A stretch of 15,819 nucleotides of DNA. It comes from Burkholderiaceae bacterium. Lineage in GTDB: Bacteria > Pseudomonadota > Gammaproteobacteria > Burkholderiales > Burkholderiaceae. The position numbers and the translations under genes are program-made. The stretch's first letter is position 1, and each line of letters starts with the position of its first letter. Under the pieces are notes generated by a model that was given only the letters and a program-made list of their open reading frames with translations, had not been told where the DNA came from and made no database searches. Positions 11,715-15,819 of the stretch are shown piece by piece. The stretch is from NCBI GenBank assembly GCA_021166835.1, contig JAJPEN010000085.1:1-15819 (forward strand), read 5' to 3'.

Positions 11715-11855
11715 TTACCCCACCACCGCCGGTGGTTCACAGCGCGTTACACGCTGAATTTCGGCGAAGGCTGACTTCCGCGCAGCGGAAGTCAAGGCCG
11801 GCGAAGCCGGCCGGCCGAAGCCAAAGTTGAGCGTGTAGTTCTTGATGTCAGCCAC
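11715..11855 (-). CDS. 46-codon leader ORF: duplicated nuoD start fused to palindromic insert
   Basis: A GTG at 11855 overlaps the nuoC stop by 8 nt (GTGGCTGA) and is preceded by AAGGG at 7 nt. The first 12 codons read [12 protein letters not shown], identical to the NuoD N-terminus. After that the frame runs through the palindrome-rich insert ([16 protein letters not shown]… in part) and ends with TAA at 11715-11717, only 5 nt before the nuoD GTG. It therefore looks like the ancestral nuoD start, interrupted after codon 12. Translation is likely because the start signals are intact. A function for the peptide is doubtful. Its plausible role is to carry ribosomes from nuoC to the new nuoD start. 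The frame differs from nuoD (offset 146 bp), so no fusion protein arises without a frameshift. Confidence 0.55.
   Translation of the reverse strand: MADIKNYTLNFGFGRPASPALTSAARKSAFAEIQRVTRCEPPAVVG
11722..11736 (-). promoter_or_regulatory. Small hairpin just upstream of the nuoD ribosome-binding region
   Basis: ACCACC (11722-11727) and GGTGGT (11731-11736) form a 6-bp stem with a GCC loop on the + strand. In the transcript the hairpin ends 12 nt before the nuoD GTG and directly abuts the GGGG that could serve as its Shine-Dalgarno sequence. It sits inside the larger loop that would form if the inverted copy at 11747-11761 paired with nuoD. A regulatory effect is inference only. Confidence 0.4.
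11747..11765 (+). repeat. Inverted third copy of nuoD codons 7-12
   Basis: On the + strand this segment reads TTACACGCTGAATTTCGGC, which in nuoD frame is codons YTLNFG. Fifteen bases (11747-11761) are a perfect inverted match to 11678-11692 inside nuoD. Positions 11748-11765 are also an inverted match (15 of 18) to 11820-11837 in the upstream copy. The segment can thus pair in the transcript with either direct copy. Confidence 0.85.
11766..11819. repeat. REP-like palindromic unit between nuoC and nuoD
   Basis: Two near-perfect hairpins lie back to back. The first is TGACTTCCGC (11772-11781) with GCGGAAGTCA (11785-11794), a 10-bp stem with loop GCA. The second is GGCCGGC (11796-11802) with GCCGGCC (11806-11812), a 7-bp stem with loop GAA. 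A further GGC/GCC mini-stem follows at 11813-11822. The paired, compact, GC-rich stems resemble REP/BIME or other short palindromic elements of proteobacteria, and they are bounded here by inverted nuoD fragments. Whether this unit is dispersed in the genome cannot be seen from one copy. There is no T-run on either strand, so an intrinsic terminator is unlikely. Confidence 0.6.
11820..11855 (-). repeat. Direct repeat, upstream copy of nuoD codons 1-12
   Basis: This 36-bp stretch encodes [12 protein letters not shown] and matches 11674-11709 (the true nuoD start) at 30 of 36 positions. The six differences are GCT/GCG, GAC/GAT, AAC/AAT, CTC/CTG, AAC/AAT and GGC/GGG. All are synonymous third-position changes, with no amino-acid change. 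This copy uses more GC-ending codons, like the rest of the operon. The downstream copy uses AAT, GAT and TTT-type codons. Confidence 0.93.
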
Positions 11856-12531
11856 GGTCGTGCCCTTGTCCGTCGTACGACGGCCCGTACCCTTCCTCGC
11901 GGATCACGCGCTGCACGATCTCGCGCGCCGGGATCGTGACCGGCTGGTAGATCACGCGCTGCTGCTCGGGGTCGTAGCGCATCTCGACGTAGCCGCTGAC
12001 CGGGAAGTCCTTGCGGAACGGATGTCCGACGAAGCCGTAGTCGGTGAGGATGCGGCGCAGGTCGGGGTGGCCCTCGAAGACGATGCCGTAGAGATCGAAG
12101 GCCTCGCGCTCGAACCAGTCGGCGGTCGGCCACACGCCGGTGACCGACGCGATGACGGGGAACTCGTCGTCGGCGCAGAAGCTGCGCACGCGAACGCGCT
12201 GGTTGCGCTCTACCGACAGCAGATGCAGCACGACGGCGAAGCGTCTGCCGTCCCGGTTGCCGTCGCGATAGCCGGCGTAGTCGACGCCGCAGAGGTCGAT
12301 CATCGTGTCGAAGCGCAGTCGCGGGTCGTCGCGCAGGCGCAGCGCGACCGCCTCGTGCATCGCGGGATCGATCTCGACGGTGATCTCGCCGAGCCGCACC
12401 ACCAGGCGGCGCAGCGAATCGCCGAGAGCGTCGCGCAGCGCCGCTTCGAGCGCCTGCAGCGCAGTGGCGGGAGCGTCGGTATGGGGCATGGCGGGCTGCT
12501 CGGCCGGGCGGGGGGCGGGCGTCTCGGGCAT
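11848..12531 (-). CDS. nuoC: NADH-quinone oxidoreductase subunit C (30-kDa subunit)
   Basis: NuoC (227 residues from the first ATG) is the cofactor-free peripheral-arm subunit that braces NuoD, NuoI and NuoB. The family signature [20 protein letters not shown] (141-160) and [24 protein letters not shown] sequence (164-183) are intact. The start is uncertain. An ATG at 12531 lies 5 nt after the nuoB stop, and a second in-frame ATG at 12489 (residue 15) is equally consistent with family alignments. Neither has a Shine-Dalgarno sequence. The first 20 residues are Pro/Ala-rich and probably unstructured. The 3' end overlaps the GTG of the duplicated nuoD start by 8 nt, which is the normal nuoC-nuoD type of junction. 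Confidence 0.96.
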   Translation of the reverse strand: MPETPAPRPAEQPAMPHTDAPATALQALEAALRDALGDSLRRLVVRLGEITVEIDPAMHEAVALRLRDDPRLRFDTMIDLCGVDYAGYRDGNRDGRRFAVVLHLLSVERNQRVRVRSFCADDEFPVIASVTGVWPTADWFEREAFDLYGIVFEGHPDLRRILTDYGFVGHPFRKDFPVSGYVEMRYDPEQQRVIYQPVTIPAREIVQRVIREEGYGPSYDGQGHDRG

Positions 12532-12536
12532 GGCGA

Positions 12537-13013
12537 CTAGCGCGCGATCGTGCTGGTGCGCCGGATCTTGTCCTGCAGCTGGATGATTCCGTAGATCAGC
12601 GCTTCGGCGGTGGGCGGGCAGCCCGGTACGTAGATGTCCACCGGGACGATGCGATCGCAGCCGCGCACGACCGAGTACGAATAGTGGTAGTAGCCCCCGC
12701 CGTTGGCGCACGAGCCCATCGAGATGACCCAGCGCGGCTCGGGCATCTGGTCGTACACCTTGCGCAGCGCCGGCGCCATCTTGTTGCACAGCGTGCCGGC
12801 GACGATCATCACGTCGGATTGCCGCGGGCTGGGGCGGAACATGACGCCGAAGCGGTCGAGGTCGTAGCGCGCCGCGCCCGCGTGCATCATTTCCACCGCG
12901 CAGCAGGCCAGGCCGAAGGTCATCGGCCACATCGATCCGGTGCGGGTCCAGTTGACGAGCTTGTCGAGCTGCGTCGTGACGAAACCCTGATTCAGTACTC
13001 CTTCGATGCCCAT
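12537..13013 (-). CDS. nuoB: NADH-quinone oxidoreductase subunit B (cluster N2 subunit)
   Basis: NuoB (158 residues) holds the terminal 4Fe-4S cluster N2, which reduces quinone at the NuoB-NuoD interface. The unusual tandem-cysteine ligands C37-C38 ([11 protein letters not shown]) are followed by C102 ([10 protein letters not shown]) and C132 ([14 protein letters not shown]). [15 protein letters not shown] (60-74) is a further signature. I place the start at the ATG at 13013 because GGAGGGG lies 6 nt upstream and the protein then begins [11 protein letters not shown], as in homologues. A GTG at 13043 would add 10 residues, but it would translate through that ribosome site. The gene ends 5 nt before nuoC and starts 79 nt after nuoA. 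Confidence 0.98.
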   Translation of the reverse strand: MGIEGVLNQGFVTTQLDKLVNWTRTGSMWPMTFGLACCAVEMMHAGAARYDLDRFGVMFRPSPRQSDVMIVAGTLCNKMAPALRKVYDQMPEPRWVISMGSCANGGGYYHYSYSVVRGCDRIVPVDIYVPGCPPTAEALIYGIIQLQDKIRRTSTIAR

Positions 13014-13018
13014 CGAGA

Positions 13019-13031
13019 GCCCCTCCGGGGC
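13019..13031 (-). promoter_or_regulatory. nuoB Shine-Dalgarno sequence within a 5-bp GC hairpin
   Basis: In the transcript GCCCC-GGA-GGGGC forms a 5-bp all-GC stem with a 3-nt loop. The GGAGG ribosome site is split between loop and 3' arm. The site decides the nuoB start at 13013. The small hairpin could lower initiation unless ribosomes arriving from nuoA open it. Confidence 0.5.
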
Positions 13032-13092
13032 AGAGCGCGACACGAGGGCCGCGCGAGCATGTGTTTACGCGACGACGCGCAGACCTGCGCGA

Positions 13093-13449
13093 TCACTCCC
13101 AGTCGAGCGCGCCTCGCTTCCATTCGAACAGGAACCCGACGACGAGAATCGCCAGGAAGATCATCATCGACACGAAACCGAAGAATCCGATCGCGTCGAG
13201 CGAGACCGCCCAGGGAAACAGGAAGGCGATCTCGAGATCGAAAAGGATGAACAGGATCGCCACCAGGTAGTAGCGAACGTCGAATCGCATGCGGGCGTCT
13301 TCGAAAGCTTCGAAGCCGCACTCGTAGGGGGAGAGCTTCTCGGGGTCGGGCCGGGTGGGGCCGAGCAGCTTGCCGATGAGCATCGGGCCGATGCCGACGG
13401 CAATGCCCACCAGGACGAACAGCAGGACGGGCAGGTAGTTTTCGAGCAT
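13093..13449 (-). CDS. nuoA: NADH-quinone oxidoreductase subunit A (membrane subunit)
   Basis: NuoA (118 residues) is the three-helix, ND3-like subunit near the quinone channel. Helices are at about 5-29, 60-82 and 88-109. The loop between helices 1 and 2 has the conserved SPYECGFE (40-47) with C44, and helix 2 carries D71 and E73 ([13 protein letters not shown]), the counterparts of essential acidic residues in E. coli. The ATG at 13449 has AGGA about 8 nt upstream. Only 14 nt separate it from the 3' end of the leucine tRNA. The first nuo message therefore must come from a transcript that also contains the tRNA, unless a promoter lies within the tRNA. Downstream, GCGCAG/CTGCGC forms a tight hairpin just past the stop. 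Confidence 0.98.
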   Translation of the reverse strand: MLENYLPVLLFVLVGIAVGIGPMLIGKLLGPTRPDPEKLSPYECGFEAFEDARMRFDVRYYLVAILFILFDLEIAFLFPWAVSLDAIGFFGFVSMMIFLAILVVGFLFEWKRGALDWE

Positions 13450-13463
13450 CGAGAGATCCTGAC

Positions 13464-13548
13464 TGGTGCCGACGGCGAGACTCGAACTCGCACAGCTTTC
13501 GCCACTACCCCCTCAAGATAGCGTGTCTACCAATTCCACCACGTCGGC
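13464..13548 (-). tRNA. tRNA-Leu (anticodon GAG)
   Basis: The 85-nt minus-strand sequence folds as a class II tRNA. The acceptor arms are GCCGACG and CGTCGGC followed by ACCA, so CCA is encoded. The D-arm region has GGTGGAATTGGTAGACACG. The anticodon stem is CTATC/GGTAG around loop TTGAGGG, so the anticodon GAG (13512-13514) reads CUC and CUU. The long variable arm (TGGCGAAAGCTG) is typical of leucine tRNAs, and the T arm is GCGAG-TTCGAGT-CTCGC. It lies between secG and nuoA. It is a complete gene with no sign of an integrated element at its 3' end. Confidence 0.97.
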
Positions 13549-13555
13549 ACGAATC

Positions 13556-13590
13556 GGATCGCGAGCCCGTCTTCAGCGAGCCTGCGATCC
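13556..13590 (-). other. Hairpin in the secG-tRNA spacer
   Basis: GGATCGC (13556-13562) and GCGATCC (13584-13590) form a perfect 7-bp stem with a 21-nt loop between the secG stop and the tRNA 5' end. There is no T-run, so it is not a convincing terminator. It may be a structured leader for tRNA 5' processing. Confidence 0.35.
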
Positions 13591-13606
13591 ATCCAGAAAG
13601 CCCTCT

Positions 13607-13635
13607 ATTCTACTTCGGAATGTCGTTCGCTCCAA
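13607..13635 (-). promoter_or_regulatory. Candidate sigma-70 promoter for tRNA-Leu and nuo operon
   Basis: On the minus strand TTGGAG (13630-13635) and TAGAAT (13607-13612) are separated by 17 bp. The -10 matches the consensus at 5 of 6 positions, while the -35 matches only TTG. The -10 begins with the secG TAG stop codon. It would start transcription roughly 50 nt before the mature tRNA 5' end. The nuo genes have no other obvious promoter nearby, but they may instead be read from the tpiA promoter. Confidence 0.35.
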
Positions 13636-14155
13636 AACCGCTGCGCGCGGGAGTCGATGGCGACGCGGGTGCGGCAGCGCCCGAAGCAGGTGCGGGAGCC
13701 GTCGAAGCAGGTGCGGCGGCGTTCGAAGCAGACGGGGAGGCACCGGATGCGGACGCGGAGGCGCCGGACGCGGGCGCAGATGCGCCGGACGCGGGCGCAG
13801 CGGCACCGGACGCGGGCGCGCTCGACGGAACGTCGGACGCGGGCACGTCCGAGGGCCGCGGGGCCGGCGCCGATGCGGGCGGCGCCGTTTCCATCACGCT
13901 GGCCGGGGCTTCCGGACGTCGATAGCCGAACATCGCGAGCACCAGCGTGCTCGCGAAGAACACGACGGCGAGCACCGCCGTGAAGCGGCTCAGGAAGTTC
14001 GCCGAGCCGCTCGCTCCGAACAGGCTGCCCGAGGCGCCGCCGCCGAAAGCCGCGCCCATGTCGGCGCCCTTGCCGTGCTGCAGCAGCACGAGCAGGATCA
14101 CGCCCAATGCAGAGAGCACCTGCACGACCATCAGCAGATTGACCAGCCAGGTCAT
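13610..14155 (-). CDS. secG: Protein translocase subunit SecG with long Ala/Ser/Pro tail
   Basis: SecG is the small inner-membrane partner of SecYE and stimulates SecA-driven protein export. Residues 1-78 are the normal SecG core, with two helices (about 4-25 and 55-77) joined by the conserved LLQHGKGADMGAAFGGGASG (24-43) and SLFGASGSANFLSR loop. After FGYRRPE (76-82) comes a tail of about 100 residues, nearly all Ala, Ser, Pro and Gly with repeated PASGA units, ending FGANDIPK. The whole protein has 181 residues, against about 110 in E. coli. The ATG at 14155 has GAGGAG 7 nt upstream, which fixes the start. The gene follows tpiA by 25 nt, so the two are probably co-transcribed. Confidence 0.96.
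   Translation of the reverse strand: MTWLVNLLMVVQVLSALGVILLVLLQHGKGADMGAAFGGGASGSLFGASGSANFLSRFTAVLAVVFFASTLVLAMFGYRRPEAPASVMETAPPASAPAPRPSDVPASDVPSSAPASGAAAPASGASAPASGASASASGASPSASNAAAPASTAPAPASGAAAPASPSTPARSGFGANDIPK
13640..13850 (-). repeat. Degenerate short repeats in the secG tail
   Basis: The + strand shows recurring units such as CGGACGCGGGCGCAG at spacings of about 18-24 bp, especially between 13744 and 13845. They encode (A/P)ASGA-like pentapeptides or hexapeptides. The units are imperfect, so this is an old or slowly changing array. Confidence 0.6.
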
Positions 14156-14180
14156 CGAAACACTCCTCGAAGCAGGTGAG

Positions 14181-14999
14181 TCAGCGCTCGACAGAGACGC
14201 CGCTGTGCGCTGCCGCGGCGCGGCAGATCGCAAGGAAATCGTCGGCGATCAGCGCAGCTCCGCCGATCAGGCCGCCGTCGATGTCGGGCATCGCGAACAG
14301 GCTGCCCGCGTTCTCCGGCTTGACGCTGCCGCCGTAGAGGATGCGCGTGGCGCGCCCCTCGCCGTCGAGCGCAGCCAGCCGCGAGCGGATGAAGGCGTGC
14401 GCCTGCTGCGCGATCTCGGGCGAGGCGCTGCGACCGGTGCCGATCGCCCACACCGGCTCGTAGGCGAGCACGAATCGCTCGGCGGGCATCGGCGAGGCGA
14501 CGTCGCCGCCCCGCTGCGCCCGGCTCGCCGCGCGCACGAGCGCGTCGACCTGGCGGGCGAGCACGGCTTCGGTGCGATCCGACTCGCGCTCCTCGAGCGT
14601 CTCGCCGACGCAGGCGATGATGCCCAGGCCGTGCGCGGCCGCCATCGTCAATTTGGCGCAGACCTCGTCGTCGGTTTCGCCCATCGACTGGCGCCGCTCC
14701 GAGTGTCCGACGATGACCCAGCGGCAGCCCAGGTCGACCAGCATCGTGGCGGACACCTCGCCGGTGAACGCGCCGTTGGGTCGATCGCTGACGTTCTGCG
14801 CGCCCCATTCGATCGCACTGCCGGCCAGCAGGCCGCCTGCCTGCGCGAGATACGGGAACGGCGGGCACACGGCGATTTCGATCGTGGCGAGCGGCTCGCG
14901 CCCCAGGTTCGCGCGCAACTCGCCGAGCAGATGCTCGTTGAACACCGTATCGCCGTTCATCTTCCAGTTGCCGGCGACGAGCGGCTTGCGTGTCTTCAT
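14181..14999 (-). CDS. tpiA: Triosephosphate isomerase
   Basis: TpiA interconverts glyceraldehyde 3-phosphate and dihydroxyacetone phosphate in glycolysis and gluconeogenesis in the cytoplasm. All catalytic residues of the TIM barrel are present: N11 and K13 (GNWKMN), H99 (VIVGHSERR) and E181 (AYEPVWAIGTG). The phosphate-gripping loops are ILYGGSVKPEN (220-230) and IDGGLIGGAAL (240-250). The length, 272 residues, is above the usual 250, mainly because of an insertion near 160-173 (RAQRGGDVASPMPA). The ATG at 14999 gives the canonical MKTRKPLVAGNWKMN start, although no strong Shine-Dalgarno sequence precedes it. A good promoter lies directly upstream, and secG follows after 25 nt. Confidence 0.98.
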   Translation of the reverse strand: MKTRKPLVAGNWKMNGDTVFNEHLLGELRANLGREPLATIEIAVCPPFPYLAQAGGLLAGSAIEWGAQNVSDRPNGAFTGEVSATMLVDLGCRWVIVGHSERRQSMGETDDEVCAKLTMAAAHGLGIIACVGETLEERESDRTEAVLARQVDALVRAASRAQRGGDVASPMPAERFVLAYEPVWAIGTGRSASPEIAQQAHAFIRSRLAALDGEGRATRILYGGSVKPENAGSLFAMPDIDGGLIGGAALIADDFLAICRAAAAHSGVSVER

Positions 15000-15035
15000 C
15001 GGGGAGGCGACCTGCGCTACGCGGGGAAACCGGGC

Positions 15036-15065
15036 ATTCTAGGATGCGCGCAGAGGCAGGGTCAA
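15036..15065 (-). promoter_or_regulatory. Sigma-70-type promoter of the tpiA-secG transcription unit
   Basis: On the minus strand TTGACC (15060-15065) and TAGAAT (15036-15041) are separated by 18 bp. Each box matches the consensus at 5 of 6 positions. It lies in the 80-bp pssA-tpiA gap and predicts a short leader of about 30 nt before the tpiA ATG at 14999. This is the best-looking promoter in the window and may serve tpiA, secG, the tRNA and possibly nuo. Confidence 0.65.
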
Positions 15066-15079
15066 ACCGGAGGCAGGTC

Positions 15080-15819
15080 CTAGTCTTCGTCGTCTTCGTC
15101 GTCGAAGCCCTCGGCCTCGTTCCACGGGCGGCGACGCCCGAAATGCACCTCGCCGCGACGCCACCGCCACAGCCACAGCAGCCAGCCGGAGATGCCGTAC
15201 AGCAGGAACAGCGCGAACAGCACCGACGGGGGATCGGAAGACACGAGGACGAAGAGCATCACGACGCCGATCACGAAGATGAAGGGCACGCTCTTCTTCA
15301 GGTCGATGTCCTTGAAGCTGTAGAACGGAACGTTCGACACCATCGTGATGCCGGCATAGACGGTGAGGACGAACGACAGCCAGGCGAGGTCCTCGCCGCT
15401 CACCGAGATCCATTTCGTCGCGCGCAGGTCGGTGACGATCCACACGAGCCCGGCGACCAGCGCGGCGGCTGCGGGACTGGGCAGCCCCTGGAAGAAGCGC
15501 TTGTCGACGACGCCGATGTTCGTGTTGAAGCGCGCCAGGCGCAGGGCCGCGCCGGCGACATAGACGAAGGCGGCCAGCCACCCCCACTTGCCCAGCCCGC
15601 GCAGCGACCACTCGTAGATGATCAGCGCCGGCGCCGCGCCGAAGGACACCATGTCGGACAGGCTGTCGTACTGCTCGCCGAAGGCGCTCTGCGTGTTCGT
15701 CATCCGCGCCACGCGTCCGTCCAGGCTGTCGAGCACCATCGCGATGAAGATCGCGATCGCCGCCGCCTCGAAGCGCACGTTCATCGCCTGCACGATCGCG
15801 TAGAAGCCGCAGAACAGCG
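15080..15819 (-). CDS. pssA: CDP-diacylglycerol--serine O-phosphatidyltransferase, 5' end cut by window edge
   Basis: The enzyme makes phosphatidylserine from CDP-diacylglycerol and serine in the inner membrane, the first step towards phosphatidylethanolamine. The visible part is about 245 codons and is open to the right edge (…FCGFYAIVQAMNV…), so an ATG at 15793 is internal and the N-terminus is missing. The CDP-alcohol phosphotransferase motif DxxDGxxARx8GxxxDxxxD is perfect (DSLDGRVAR to DSLSD). It places the protein in the PssA family that differs from the phospholipase D-like E. coli enzyme. Several hydrophobic helices follow. The protein ends in an acidic tail (GFDDEDDED) coded by alternating GAC/GAA. 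No terminator is obvious between it and tpiA. Confidence 0.95.
   Translation of the reverse strand, partial: LFCGFYAIVQAMNVRFEAAAIAIFIAMVLDSLDGRVARMTNTQSAFGEQYDSLSDMVSFGAAPALIIYEWSLRGLGKWGWLAAFVYVAGAALRLARFNTNIGVVDKRFFQGLPSPAAAALVAGLVWIVTDLRATKWISVSGEDLAWLSFVLTVYAGITMVSNVPFYSFKDIDLKKSVPFIFVIGVVMLFVLVSSDPPSVLFALFLLYGISGWLLWLWRWRRGEVHFGRRRPWNEAEGFDDEDDED

Noticed and set aside
8537..11757. Long + strand open frames opposite nuoF, nuoE and nuoD
   Set aside because: Same compositional artefact. No ribosome sites or domains are visible, and the minus-strand genes are unambiguous.
11772..11812. Paired hairpins between nuoC and nuoD as a transcription terminator
   Set aside because: No T-run follows on either strand and a terminator here would cut the operon. 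A palindromic repeat is a better description.
13014..13043. GTG at 13043 as the nuoB start
   Set aside because: It would translate through the strong GGAGGGG site that serves the ATG at 13013, and family proteins begin at MGIEGVL-like sequence.
13464..13548. The leucine tRNA as an integration site for a mobile element
   Set aside because: There is no integrase gene, no repeated tRNA 3' end and no foreign-looking region. Both sides are core genes in the expected order.
13556..13590. Hairpin after secG as an intrinsic terminator
   Set aside because: The loop is 21 nt long, no T-run follows, and the nuo genes probably need transcription through it.
13640..13850. Repeats in the secG tail as a CRISPR array
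   Set aside because: The units are short, imperfect, in frame and encode PASGA-like peptides, with no conserved repeat/spacer pattern.

Overview
The window is about two-thirds GC and lies almost entirely within one minus-strand gene cluster. Its gene order is pssA (3' part), tpiA, secG, tRNA-Leu(GAG), then nuoA-B-C-D-E-F-G-H-I-J-K-L-M, with nuoM cut by the left edge. Protein wording (for example the NuoB and NuoD signatures), the order tpiA-secG-tRNA-Leu-nuo, and GC-rich third positions all suggest a betaproteobacterium, most likely of the Burkholderiales. No lineage can be fixed from the sequence alone.

Reading in the direction of transcription (right to left): the C-terminal 245 codons of a CDP-alcohol phosphatidyltransferase-type phosphatidylserine synthase (15080-15819); an 80-bp gap holding a good sigma-70-like promoter; triosephosphate isomerase (14181-14999); SecG with an unusually long Ala/Ser/Pro tail (13610-14155); a leucine tRNA (13464-13548); and then the NADH:quinone oxidoreductase (respiratory complex I) operon. 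The thirteen nuo genes are tightly packed, with overlaps or gaps of 2 to 79 bp, except between nuoC and nuoD. Together they encode the NADH-oxidising module (NuoE, F, G), the quinone-binding connecting module (NuoB, C, D, I) and the membrane proton-pumping arm (NuoA, H, J, K, L, M). NuoN should follow to the left of the window. No stretch longer than 140 bp lacks a gene.

The main surprise is the nuoC-nuoD junction (11674-11855). The first 12 codons of nuoD are present twice in direct orientation, 146 bp apart. The two copies differ at six positions, all synonymous. The upstream copy starts with a GTG that overlaps the nuoC stop, as expected of the ancestral nuoD start, but it is broken after codon 12 by a palindrome-rich insert and becomes a 46-codon leader ORF that stops 5 nt before the working nuoD GTG. 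A third, inverted copy of codons 7-12 lies inside the insert and can pair with either of the other two. This looks like a palindromic element and partial gene duplication inside a core respiratory operon, and it may affect NuoD translation. The rest of the window is ordinary, well-conserved core genome with minor oddities noted below.
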